Shown piece after piece: positions 1-9,400 of a stretch of 17,704 nucleotides of DNA. Position 1 is the stretch's first letter, and the number at the start of each line of letters is the position of its first letter. The translations under genes and the position numbers were made by a program. The notes under the pieces were generated by a model. That model saw only the letters and a program-made list of their open reading frames with translations. It was not told the origin of the DNA and made no database searches. The stretch lies in assembly GCA_002705125.1 (NCBI GenBank), contig PAHQ01000016.1, forward strand, positions 1-17,704. Reading direction: 5' to 3'. Source of the DNA: Verrucomicrobiales bacterium (GTDB lineage Bacteria > Verrucomicrobiota > Verrucomicrobiia > Verrucomicrobiales > DEV007).

Positions 1-1
1 A

Positions 2-319
2 TCAGACACCACTCCTTTCAACGGTGGAGATCTAATCAATTATGCCTTAGGCAATAATACTGATAATGTAATTATTGTTTCATCAGGTAATTTGATTGAA
101 TTAAAATACAATACAAAACTGACAGCTGATTATGCTCAAGTAACAGTAATGCTATCTGATGATCTAGTGAATTGGCAGGAAACTAAAAACATCACTACTC
201 TTTCTCAATCTTTATCAAATAATTTGGATATAGAATCTTTAATAAGATTTGAAAATCAGATGCATGAAGAAAACTTAGACATGCAGTTTATAAAGTTAAA
301 AGTTGAAGTTAGTCCCTGA
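2..319 (+). CDS. C-terminal end of an exported protein (5' truncated by window)
   Basis: The reading frame is open from base 2 to the TGA at 317-319, so this is the last 105 residues of a longer gene that begins outside the window. The TTG at 92 is simply an internal codon of the same frame. It contains NYALGNN followed about 30 residues later by a beta-rich stretch with SDDLVNWQ. I associate this pairing (YALG, then S-DL-W) with the C-terminal tails of large exported verrucomicrobial proteins, where it follows a calcium-type linker; that link is from general knowledge, not a search. The catalytic or binding part of the protein is not visible, so no function can be given. The gene ends inside the 3' end of the convergent permease gene, with an 11-base overlap and no room for a separate terminator. 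Confidence 0.75.
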   Translation, partial: SDTTPFNGGDLINYALGNNTDNVIIVSSGNLIELKYNTKLTADYAQVTVMLSDDLVNWQETKNITTLSQSLSNNLDIESLIRFENQMHEENLDMQFIKLKVEVSP

Positions 320-1661
320 GCGCTTTTGCTGGATCAAGTCTAGCAACCATATATGCGGGTGGAAGTGCTGCTAGAGTACACAACACGAAAGCTCCAAGAC
401 AAATAATCGTAATATCACTTGGAATTATTTGTGCTGGTATCTCTGCAACCCCATACATTTCTTCAGGGAATATCTCAACTCCTAGATTTTTTGATAAAAT
501 TCCACGAATAGCATTGCGGTAATATAATACTAAAGATCCTGCAGCGAGGCCTGAAATAGACCCGATAAACCCGACAATCAATCCTTGACCAATAAAAACA
601 CCTACAATCTGAGATATCTTCGCCCCCAAAGCCTTCATTACTCCTATTTCATGACGCTTTTGAACAGTTACTGTAATCATAGTATTCATTGTACTAAATG
701 CAGCGACCAAAATGATAAAAAAGAGCACAAAGTACATCATACCTCTCTCATTTCTTATCGTTGCAAATAGCTGCTTGTTTCGCTCGATCCAAGTCTGAGA
801 CTGCCACCCTGTCGGGATAATTTCATTGATGGATTCTCTATTCACAATGTCCGCAATAAATGGGTCGTCTAACTCTACGGAAAGACCATGAACATCAGTA
901 CCCAATTCATATAAATCTTGTCCAATCTCAAGCGGAACTAAAATCATTTCTCCATATCTAACAGAGTCGAAAATTCCTGTAACTATTAGATCCTTAGGAG
1001 TCTTAATACTTTCTGTTAGCTCCCTAACTCTGTCTCTAAGCGCATCATCATCCAAATTGTTATTATCCGCAGCTTCAAAAAGATCAGTGACAATAGGCTC
1101 AATGTCTGCAGTTGAAAATGCTTCTATATGCTCACCTAATCTTATTCCATTTCTCTCTGCAAACTGTAAGGAAACCAAGCAACCAAATTTCCCTTCTTCA
1201 GCTTGGTAAGAAAGATCTAAATCACCTTGATCAACAATTTCTTTTATTCTGCCAGTTAAGGTATTTTTAGATGAATCAACACCCATCATCATTAGAGCCG
1301 ATTGCCGTCGAGAATTTTCATTGCCGAATTGCAGCAAAACCTGTCCCATCACATAAGGATCAACTGATTTAACTCCATTAATTTTTGAAACTTTCTCCAT
1401 TAAAAGATCCCAACGAGCAGCATCAGAGTTAGGGTCTTCACTGTCGATCAAACCAAATTGTTCAATTCTGAGATGAGGTTCAAACCCTAATATCAAATCC
1501 TCTAGTCTTTTTTCAAATCCAGTCATCACAGCAATGACAACAATTAGAACCCCCACTCCCAACGCGACCCCAATAATTGATATCAGAGTGATAATTGAAA
1601 CGTAAGTCCGCTTAGGCTTTAGATATCGTAAAGCCAAGAATAGGCTAAAGTTCTTAATCAC
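309..1661 (-). CDS. LolC/LolE-family ABC transporter permease
   Basis: An inner-membrane permease of the FtsX/MacB-like superfamily, most like LolC/LolE, which release lipoproteins from the inner membrane for transport to the outer membrane. The 450-residue length fits the family. The N-terminus has the family signature: LALRYL at about 9-14, then a membrane segment at about 21-46 with the ISIIGVALGVG pattern and VMTGFE just after it. A large periplasmic domain follows (about 50-305). Three C-terminal membrane segments lie at about 309-332, 353-382 and 414-436, ending in LDPAKALRD, typical of the family. The start is a GTG at 1661 without a clear Shine-Dalgarno sequence. It lies 57 bases after lysS on the same strand, so co-transcription is plausible. 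No LolD-type ATPase is next to it; the next gene downstream is convergent. LolC and LolE cannot be told apart here. Confidence 0.9.
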   Translation of the reverse strand: MIKNFSLFLALRYLKPKRTYVSIITLISIIGVALGVGVLIVVIAVMTGFEKRLEDLILGFEPHLRIEQFGLIDSEDPNSDAARWDLLMEKVSKINGVKSVDPYVMGQVLLQFGNENSRRQSALMMMGVDSSKNTLTGRIKEIVDQGDLDLSYQAEEGKFGCLVSLQFAERNGIRLGEHIEAFSTADIEPIVTDLFEAADNNNLDDDALRDRVRELTESIKTPKDLIVTGIFDSVRYGEMILVPLEIGQDLYELGTDVHGLSVELDDPFIADIVNRESINEIIPTGWQSQTWIERNKQLFATIRNERGMMYFVLFFIILVAAFSTMNTMITVTVQKRHEIGVMKALGAKISQIVGVFIGQGLIVGFIGSISGLAAGSLVLYYRNAIRGILSKNLGVEIFPEEMYGVAEIPAQIIPSDITIICLGAFVLCTLAALPPAYMVARLDPAKALRD

Positions 1662-1718
1662 TGGATTTGGTTATGTAATTCATAACTAGGTAAAATCACT
1701 TGCTGAAATAAATCAAGC

Positions 1719-3197
1719 CTAGTCCTCATCAGTATTTTTTTTCAATTGAGGAAATAGCACAACATCTCTTATAGAATCAGCACCGGTTAACATCATCACG
1801 AGTCGGTCTATACCAATACCAATACCTCCAGCAGGTGGCATTCCATGCTCTAATGCCATCAGAAATTCCTCATCAACTTTTTGAGTCTCTTCTCCTGCTT
1901 GATCCAAGAGCCTTTTTCTTTGAATGTCAGGGTCGTTTAGCTCTGAGTATCCTGGCGAAATCTCCTGTCCATTTATGATGAGTTCATATACATCCACCAA
2001 AGAATCATCATCAGCATTTTGTTTCGCCAAAGGAACTAGCTCTTTCGGCACATGGGTCACATAAAGTGGATCAAATGTTTTCTCTTCCACAAGTTTCTCA
2101 AAAACCTGTTGTGTCACCTCATAATCTTCCATCAGGTCTGATATTTCAACGCCAAGGTTTTTACATTTTTCGCGCCTTTGCTTATCACTAATTTCAAACC
2201 AATCATTACCTGCAACTTCTATAATAAGCTCTCTATAAGGGGCTCTCTTCCAAGGCCTACTTAAATCTATACTCTTTAGAATTTTCCCTTCATCATCTTT
2301 AGTCTCAATATTCAATCCTCCACAAAATTTTTCTGCAACGGCACATACCATCTCCTCCACCAGATCAGCCATGGCCTCAAAATCCGCAAAAGCCCAGTAA
2401 GCTTCTAGCATCGTAAATTCTGGGTTATGCCTTCTACTTATTCCCTCATTTCGAAAGTTTCGGTTCAATTCAAAAACTTTAGTCATCCCACCAACCAATA
2501 ATCTCTTTAAAAAGAGCTCAGGGGCAATTCTCATATATAAAGGCATATCCAATGCATTATGATGGGTTTCAAATGGTCTAGCTGCTGCACCGCCTGGGAC
2601 ATCTTGAAGCATTGGCGTCTCTACCTCTATAAACCCACGGTCTTGTAGAAAATCTCTAATTTCTCTTACTATCAAAGAACGCTTCAGAAAAACATCTCTA
2701 CTAGCTTCATTCGAAACCAAATCTAAATACCTTTGTCTGTAACGCGTCTCTTTATCAGAAAGCCCATGATATTTATCAGGTAAAGGTCTAAGAGACTTAG
2801 AAAGAACTTTAAAAGAACTTACCTTAACTGTCGGCTCACCTACCTTAGTCTTGAAGGTTTCACCTTCTATTCCAATCCAATCACCAAGGTCAAGCTGTTT
2901 GAAAATTTCAAAATTCTCATCTCCTACAGCTTTTTCATTCAAGTAGCACTGTATACGGCCTTTAAAGTCAGATACGTCAAAGAAATGGCTTTTACCCATA
3001 TCCCTGTGCGCGGTAATCCTACCGGCAATAACTACCTTAGTTTCTTCTTTAAAGGATTCTGAGAGCTCGACAATTTCTTGATCAATTAGAAACTTTTCTC
3101 CATAAGCATTGACTCCTAATTCTTTTAATCTATTCAGCTTTTCTCGCCGAACAGCTATTAACTCCGCTTCAGTGCTCTTATTTTCCTCATCTGACAT
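1719..3197 (-). CDS. lysS: Lysine--tRNA ligase, class II
   Basis: Attaches lysine to tRNA-Lys using ATP, in the cytoplasm. Numbering from an upstream GTG at 3215 (add 6 to count from the chosen start), the anticodon-binding OB fold spans about 60-140 (VVIAGRITAHRDMGK). The class II catalytic core follows: motif 1 around 188-202 (FLQDRGFIEVETPML), the PGGAAARPFETHHN substrate region, motif 2 at 254-273 (FRNEGISRRHNPEFTM), and motif 3 at 463-478 (GGIGIGIDRLVMMLTG). Length is normal for bacterial LysS. I chose the ATG at 3197 because the GTG at 3215 lies inside the AGGAGG ribosome-binding sequence (3220-3215); the protein then begins MSDEENKS. The spacing to that ATG is unusually long (17 nt). 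The gene begins 46 bases after the DUF1501 gene and is followed by the LolC/LolE-type permease. Confidence 0.97.
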   Translation of the reverse strand: MSDEENKSTEAELIAVRREKLNRLKELGVNAYGEKFLIDQEIVELSESFKEETKVVIAGRITAHRDMGKSHFFDVSDFKGRIQCYLNEKAVGDENFEIFKQLDLGDWIGIEGETFKTKVGEPTVKVSSFKVLSKSLRPLPDKYHGLSDKETRYRQRYLDLVSNEASRDVFLKRSLIVREIRDFLQDRGFIEVETPMLQDVPGGAAARPFETHHNALDMPLYMRIAPELFLKRLLVGGMTKVFELNRNFRNEGISRRHNPEFTMLEAYWAFADFEAMADLVEEMVCAVAEKFCGGLNIETKDDEGKILKSIDLSRPWKRAPYRELIIEVAGNDWFEISDKQRREKCKNLGVEISDLMEDYEVTQQVFEKLVEEKTFDPLYVTHVPKELVPLAKQNADDDSLVDVYELIINGQEISPGYSELNDPDIQRKRLLDQAGEETQKVDEEFLMALEHGMPPAGGIGIGIDRLVMMLTGADSIRDVVLFPQLKKNTDED

Positions 3198-3214
3198 AAG
3201 AGGAATAACAAACA

Positions 3215-3220
3215 CCTCCT
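3215..3220 (-). promoter_or_regulatory. Strong Shine-Dalgarno sequence (AGGAGG) before lysS
   Basis: On the minus strand the bases read AGGAGG immediately before TGTTTGTTATTCCTCTTATG. It is one of only two convincing Shine-Dalgarno sequences I could see in the window. It lies 17 nt from the likely ATG at 3197, overlaps the alternative GTG at 3215, and is 8 nt from an in-frame ATT codon (3206-3204). The true start is therefore not settled by spacing alone. Confidence 0.6.
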
Positions 3221-3243
3221 TGGCTTAGGAACAAGAATTAAAT

Positions 3244-4626
3244 CTAAGACATTAATTCATGGACAACTCGACCATAAACGTCAGTAAGACGGAAATCACG
3301 ACCCGCATAACGGTATGTGAGATTTTCATGATCTAATCCGAGAAGATGAAGAATCGTGGCATGTAAATCATGTACATGAACAGGATTTTCAATGACGTTC
3401 ATTCCAAAATCGTCAGATTTTCCATAAGCAAAGCCTCCCTTGAGACCTGCTCCTGCAAGCATCATTGAAAATGCTGTATGATGATGATCTCTGCCGGGTT
3501 TCTTCTTATCATGTTTTTGAGCATAGGGGGTTCTTCCAAACTCTCCCCCAAATACCACTAAGGTATCATCAAGAAGGCCTCTAACTTTTAAATCACTAAT
3601 TAAAGCTGCCGCAGCCTTATCAGCGTCTGCACAAAGTTTGGCATGAGATGCATAATGGTTTTCATGGGTATCCCAAGGTTGATTACTAGAGTCTTTAGTA
3701 TAATAAACCGTGGTAAATCTTACCCCTCTTTCAGCTAAACGACGGGCAAGTAAACAGGATTGAGCAAATGTGGATTTTCCATAGTTCTCCTTTGTTTTTT
3801 TCGTCTCTTTCGAAATATCAAAAGCATCAGTAGCTTCGATCTGCATCCTGTATGCAGTTTCCATAGTTTTTATGTGAGATTCAAGTTCAGCATCGCCTCC
3901 CCTGTTCAACTTGTGAGAATGGTTGATTTTTGAGAGTAAATCAAGTTGGTGCCTTTGTTCACTCTTGGCAGATCCAGGACTTCTAATGTTGGCTAACAAT
4001 TTCTCCAAAGACATATCTTTAGTGACTACACTAGAAGCCTGGAAATGGGCAGGTAGAAAACCTGAACTCCATAAGGCAGGCCCTACCACTGTTTTAGGAC
4101 TTGGTCTGAGAACAACATAACCTGGTAAATTTTCATTTTCGGACCCTAAGCCATAAAGAGTCCACGCACCAATTGATGGCCTAGTCGGCTGAAGAACTCC
4201 TGTATGCATCTGCAATAAAGCAGGTTCATGATTTGGAACATCACAATGCATCGATCTAATAACACATAAATCATCAGCGATTTTGGATAAATTCGGTAAT
4301 GACTCACTAATTTGAAGACCAGAACCACCACAATTATTAAACTTTAAAGGTGAAGGCAAAAATCCTGCTTTTGTCGATTTATATAATTTCCCCTCGGGCT
4401 TTTTCCCTTCATGTTCTAAAAGACTTGGCTTTGGATCAAAAGTATCAACATGTGAAGGCGCGCCGTTAAGGAATAAAAAAATAACTCTCTTTGCTCGAGG
4501 AGCAAAGCTTCTCTTCAATGAACTAACAGAATTGGCTTCAACTATATTCCTAGAACCAATCATATTATTTAACCCAAGGGCACCAAAACCTAAAGCAGTT
4601 CGAGTGAGTATAGAACGACGATTCAT
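3244..4626 (-). CDS. DUF1501 exported protein (Tat signal, alkaline-phosphatase-like fold)
   Basis: A DUF1501-family protein, distantly related to sulfatases and alkaline phosphatases; members are abundant in Planctomycetes and Verrucomicrobiota and usually lie next to PSD1 genes. No reaction is established for the family. From the ATG at 4626 the protein opens MNRRSILTRTALG, a twin-arginine export signal. Numbering from the upstream GTG at 4644 (6 residues earlier), family motifs are FLNGAPSHVDTFDPKP at 58-73, MHCDVPNHEPALLQMHTG at 132-149, WDTHENH at 324-330, VVFGGEFGRTP at 363-373, GRDHHHTAF at 384-392 and the VHDLHATILHLLGLDH block near 424-439. The many His and Asp residues would suit metal binding. 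I prefer ATG 4626, because it puts the arginine pair at residues 3-4 and leaves a 10-base gap after PSD1; GTG 4644 would overlap PSD1 by 8 bases. lysS follows closely. Confidence 0.93.
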   Translation of the reverse strand: MNRRSILTRTALGFGALGLNNMIGSRNIVEANSVSSLKRSFAPRAKRVIFLFLNGAPSHVDTFDPKPSLLEHEGKKPEGKLYKSTKAGFLPSPLKFNNCGGSGLQISESLPNLSKIADDLCVIRSMHCDVPNHEPALLQMHTGVLQPTRPSIGAWTLYGLGSENENLPGYVVLRPSPKTVVGPALWSSGFLPAHFQASSVVTKDMSLEKLLANIRSPGSAKSEQRHQLDLLSKINHSHKLNRGGDAELESHIKTMETAYRMQIEATDAFDISKETKKTKENYGKSTFAQSCLLARRLAERGVRFTTVYYTKDSSNQPWDTHENHYASHAKLCADADKAAAALISDLKVRGLLDDTLVVFGGEFGRTPYAQKHDKKKPGRDHHHTAFSMMLAGAGLKGGFAYGKSDDFGMNVIENPVHVHDLHATILHLLGLDHENLTYRYAGRDFRLTDVYGRVVHELMS

Positions 4627-4636
4627 AGAATTATTA

Positions 4637-6400
4637 TTAATCACGGAAAATGAATTCGTTAGAGATTAGAAGATTCTGAGCAAACCGAGTTAACCGCTCT
4701 ATTGTTTTTTCTTCATCTACTGTTATATATTTAATAGTATCGGATTTCTCCTGTTCTGATGGGAGTCTAGATAAAATTTTTAAATAAATATTTTGCACTG
4801 ACAATGCAAGATTATCATTTACTAAATTTGAAACAATGTTTCTCGCTCGAGACAAAACGAATGGACTATTTATGAAATAAAGTTTTTGAGCTGGCGTAAT
4901 GGTCTCCTCACGGGTTGAGGCATGAATATTCGGATCCGGATAATCAAAAAGAGCTAAATAATGATTCAATTCTTTTCTGCTAATTCTTCCGTATATTGTA
5001 CGCCTAAAATTCTTAACATCAGAAATTTTTAGTGATTCGCTTCCACTATCTCCTTTTTCCATTTCCCCAGAAACAAATAACATCGAATCTCTAAGCATCT
5101 CAGCCGAAAGTCGTCTTCTAGGAAAGTATGAATAGAATTTATTCTCTTCATCCATTTTCCGTTTATTCAAAGAAACGATAGAGCTTTGCTTATAAGTTGA
5201 AGATAACAGAATCCTCTTGATTAAATTCTTTGTGGACCAACCTCCCTCGATGAACGTAATAGCCAAATAGTCTAATAATTCAGGATGAGTAGGAGGAGTT
5301 CCAAGACTGCCAAAATTACTTGCTGTAAGAACTAATCCTCGTCCAAATAACATCTGCCAAATTCTATTAGCTGCGACTCTAGCCGTTAACGGGTTTTTAG
5401 GATCTACAATAGCTTCAGCAAGCTCTAATCTTCCGCTTCCTTTAGTAAAAGTTTTTTTTTCTTGAGCTGATAAAATTCTTAAAAAAGATCTAGGAACGAT
5501 ATCTCCTTTATCTCTAACATCTCCTCTTTTAAATAAAGGCAAATCTTGAACTTTTCCATCTTTAACGACATGAATAAATGATTTCGCGCCATCTTCATAA
5601 ATTACTTCACGCTTATGAATTTCAGTGCTCGCAAAAACTCCTGCAAAGGCATGATAGTCTGCCGCACTAATTGGGTCATACTTATGGTCATGGCAACGTG
5701 CACAAGCAACTGTTAAAGCCATAAACCCTCGACTCACTACATCCACGCTATCCTCCCATTCTTCAGCTTTCACTTCAAGTCTACCACGGTCATAATATTG
5801 AGGGCCAAGACCAAGAAATCCCAATGCAACGATATCTTTATCACTTACATTATTGATCTGATCTGCCGCTAATTGTAAACGAATGAAATCATTATATGGC
5901 AAATCGTTATTAAAGGATTTTATAACCCAATTCCTGTACTTATGGGCGTGTGGATAAAAGAATTTTTCGTTATTACCAACCTGATGGGCTTGATCTTCCG
6001 CATAGCGCGCAACATTCATCCAAAGGCTCGCTATTTTTTCTCCAAATTCAGGTCTTTCAAGAAGATAGTCGATTAATTTCTTATACTCACTTCTATGATT
6101 GATATTCCTGAATTTTTTAACTTCATCAAACGTTGGAGGAAGTCCAATCAAATCATAAAAAAGCCTTTTAACTAAAATTTCAGGAGCAGCTTCTTCTACA
6201 GGTGACAAACCATTTTTTTCAATCTTTGAAAGTATATATTGATCAATATCACCTTTAGCCCATTTAGTATTCTTAATTTTAGGAAGTGACCCTTTATGTG
6301 GAGTAATAAAGGACCAAAAGTCTGAATGATCTTTAGTTACACCAACGGTGTTATTGCTTCCATAGGAAAAAAATAACAAAAGCAAAACAATTGTTCTCAT
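4637..6400 (-). CDS. PSD1-type protein (DUF1549 + DUF1553) with a CxxCH motif, short form
   Basis: An exported protein of the DUF1549/DUF1553 (PSD1) family typical of Planctomycetes and Verrucomicrobiota; biochemical function is unknown. A short signal peptide (MRTIVLLLLFFSYG) opens the 587-residue protein. DUF1549 covers about 45-250: WAKGDIDQYIL at 47-57, RLFYDLIGLPPTFDE at 79-93, and CARCHDHKYDPI at 233-244, whose CxxCH could bind c-type haem. DUF1553 covers about 300-580, with NPLTARVAANRIWQMLFGRG, SNFGSLGTPPTHPELLD, and the RRRLSAEMLRDSML block. Many PSD1 proteins are longer and carry an extra N-terminal cytochrome (PSCyt1) domain; this one goes straight from the signal peptide to DUF1549. 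It pairs with the DUF1501 gene immediately downstream (stop TAA at 4639-4637). The ATG at 6400 has AGGGA right against it and no properly spaced Shine-Dalgarno sequence. Confidence 0.93.
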   Translation of the reverse strand: MRTIVLLLLFFSYGSNNTVGVTKDHSDFWSFITPHKGSLPKIKNTKWAKGDIDQYILSKIEKNGLSPVEEAAPEILVKRLFYDLIGLPPTFDEVKKFRNINHRSEYKKLIDYLLERPEFGEKIASLWMNVARYAEDQAHQVGNNEKFFYPHAHKYRNWVIKSFNNDLPYNDFIRLQLAADQINNVSDKDIVALGFLGLGPQYYDRGRLEVKAEEWEDSVDVVSRGFMALTVACARCHDHKYDPISAADYHAFAGVFASTEIHKREVIYEDGAKSFIHVVKDGKVQDLPLFKRGDVRDKGDIVPRSFLRILSAQEKKTFTKGSGRLELAEAIVDPKNPLTARVAANRIWQMLFGRGLVLTASNFGSLGTPPTHPELLDYLAITFIEGGWSTKNLIKRILLSSTYKQSSIVSLNKRKMDEENKFYSYFPRRRLSAEMLRDSMLFVSGEMEKGDSGSESLKISDVKNFRRTIYGRISRKELNHYLALFDYPDPNIHASTREETITPAQKLYFINSPFVLSRARNIVSNLVNDNLALSVQNIYLKILSRLPSEQEKSDTIKYITVDEEKTIERLTRFAQNLLISNEFIFRD

Positions 6401-6467
6401 TCCCTAAAAATTAAAACCTTTATCCGTAAGAATCAATACCTTTACCAAAAATACAAAGATCATAATA

Positions 6468-9400
6468 TTATTTAATGAAAGGTTTCTTTAAGCGATAAAG
6501 CTCAAGTCTAGATTGTGCGGGAATCCGCTCTGGATGATCACCATAAATCTCGATAGCTTTTGATACAGTTATGGCGGCCTTTTCAAAAGCTCCACAACTT
6601 GCCTCAGCCATTGATAGTATATCAATATACCTGGGGTTTTTGTAATTTGTCATCTTGCATAGCCTGTCAGCTAGGACTCTTGCTTCTTGCGGTCTCCTGA
6701 TAGTCGAATCATTATCAGTAGCTAGAATAATCGCAAGATTCTCAGCAGCCTGAAGAGTTTTAGGAAACTTACTAAGAGTTTTCTTGTATTCCTGAACAGC
6801 TCGAACCTTATCCCCAGAATCGCGAAAGGAATTAGCATTTGCCAACATTTTCATTCCGCTATTAACCGGTATACCAAGCCCCTCTTTCAGAACACCTATC
6901 ATTCTAATAACTTCGTGGTCTTCCGGGTACCTTTGATTGAATTTCTCCAGATACATTAAAGCTTCTTTAGGCTGATCAGAATCAAGCAATTGAGAACTCA
7001 CCCTAGTAGGATCTGGTTTAGGTATTGGACTAATGAAACGCCCTTTAAAGGGAACTGACATTAACCTCCACTGCTCTGGATCAACATTAAGATTCTCAAA
7101 ATCTTTTAACACCTGATCAATAGAAACTTTTCCTTTATAAATAACTCCAACATCTCCATTGTGATCAACTAAAAAACTTGAAGGCACCGGCAAATCAATC
7201 CAGCGATCTAATACTCCTTTTTGAAACAAGTCTAAGGCTTGTATACCTTTATTAGAAATTAAAGAGTTTCTGAAAGGGTATGGTGATTTAATCATTGAAT
7301 CACCATCAACATTAAGTAATTCAACGTTTAGACCAGATTGAGTGATTTTCTGAACATTTTTTGACCAGTCATTCAGCTCTTCAACGCAAGGCTTACAGGA
7401 TGCAGACCATAAATTAATCAAAGTCGGTTTCTTTATTTCTGGCAATTCATCAAGTGATGGTAGTGGAAGTCTGGCAGGAAGAAGAATCCTAGCCTCATCA
7501 TGGTCAGGGAAAACATCTTGAACTGACGCCTTCATGGATTCATGACGCTGCAATTCAAGTAATTCAGCATTAGTTGAACCATATTTAATGGTATAGGCTT
7601 TAGATTTATTAATTCCTTTAACATCGACTGATGTTCCGTCAGGCCAGATAACGGAAACTTTATTTACCTTTTCAACATTACCTAATCCGAGATGGACTAA
7701 AGTTCCCGACTGCGAGAGAAAACCATCTCCTGCGTAAACAGTACGCATAATGGGTTTTGTAGATTTATCAGTAAATACATGAACCTCTGCCCCAATAGCA
7801 TCCTTGTTTACTTTGATTCCATCGCCCTCAAGCTCTATTGCAAGCCAATGAGATTTACTTTGTGAGCGATTCTCCAATAACCTTAATCTTGGAGCATTGC
7901 GACAACTCAACCAAATATCCAGATCTCCGTCAAAATCCCAATCAGTTGCAACGATAGCTCTAGCATCATCAGGAAAATCAAATCCAGTAATTGCAGAATT
8001 ATCAGCAAACCCTTTTCCTTCACAATTTATGAATGCACAATTTCTTTCGCGACCACTGAAGGACTTATCCTTATGCAAAAGACGATTGAGGGCTCTCCAT
8101 CCTTGTTTGTATTTTAACGTTTCGCCCTCAGTAGCATCAATGCTTAGCGGGGATTTCGACACGACCTGCCGCCAATAAACACTTCACAAATCCCCAGAAT
8201 CAGGAGCAGTTATAAAGCCATTAGCAACTAATATATCAAGCCAGCCATCATTATCTATGTCAGCAAATCGCGAGCCCCAAGCCCAACGCCCCATAGTAAC
8301 ATTAGCGACCTCACTAACATCCTTGAAAGGTTGACCAGAAACTGCCTGAAAAAGCGAATTGCCTCGAGCATGCCTACGAAAATCATTCAGTAAATTTAAA
8401 TTAACACCCAACTTAAATTGTCTTTGATAGGTAATTCTATTTCCTGCGGAAGAAAACATATTACTTACATACAGATCAGGAAGTCCATCCCTATTGTAAT
8501 CCCCCCAACTAACCGACATTCCTGCGGACATGTCTTCTACTCCAAATTCTTTAGCTACGTCTACAAACTTACCTCCATTATTTTGATAAAGATTATTTCT
8601 ACCGTAATCGTTAGCAACATACAAATCAAGATCACCATCTCTATCGTAATCGTGCCAACTGGATGCAAAACTAAATCGATCATTGTTTTGATTTAGCCCA
8701 GACTCCTCAGTTACTTCGGTGAAATTCCAATTCCCATCATTTCTAAGCATTTTGTTTTTACCTCCATTTCTTGCGTCGTGATAAGGCATAGGTTCACCCA
8801 TAACACCGGACTCACTCTCAGAACCAGCCGGAGGATTGTACCCACAAAGAAAAACATCTAAATCTCCGTCATTATCATAATCGGCGGCACTAATAGAAAA
8901 AGTTTGAGCGTGTGTTCCTAACCCCAAAGCAATCTCAAACTTTGCATTGCCCAAATTGTCCATGAATAAAATCTTAAAATTCTGTGATATTGCAATATCT
9001 CGATCCCCATCATTATCAAAATCAAGAATTAAAGCACTAGCACAATAATCAAGCCATCCTGTATTACTTGATTCTGTAACATCTTTAAGAGTCCCATCAG
9101 CCCGTCTAATAAAGAGACGATTAGGTAACCCTCCTTGTTGACAGACATACATGTCATCAAGCTTATCTCCATTTACATCTCCAAAAGCGATACCATGATT
9201 AGCCACAACATCTAAACCAAAGTCACGAGCAATTCGTGACCTCCAATGATCGGTAGATCTTAAGAATTGCTCTCTGTAGGCCTCACCGTTTCCGAATACC
9301 GAACTCGTGATATCCACAAATAACTTATGATTTTTTGCGCCATTCCGAGAAACCTCTTCATATGATAGCACAATAATACCATTCAATTTTAGAGATTCAT

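Noticed and set aside
7897..8178. 93-residue plus-strand open frame
   Set aside because: Lies antisense within the giant gene over its propeller and SECIS region; shows no family features and is a frame shadow.
8184..8186. Alternative genetic code (TGA as Trp or Gly)
   Set aside because: TGA ends yqeY (11204-11206) and the leftmost gene (317-319), tryptophan is TGG throughout, and no other core gene here contains an internal TGA.
8418..8696. 92-residue plus-strand open frame rich in Ile/Val
   Set aside because: Antisense to the FG-GAP repeats; the composition comes from the reversed Asp-rich repeats.
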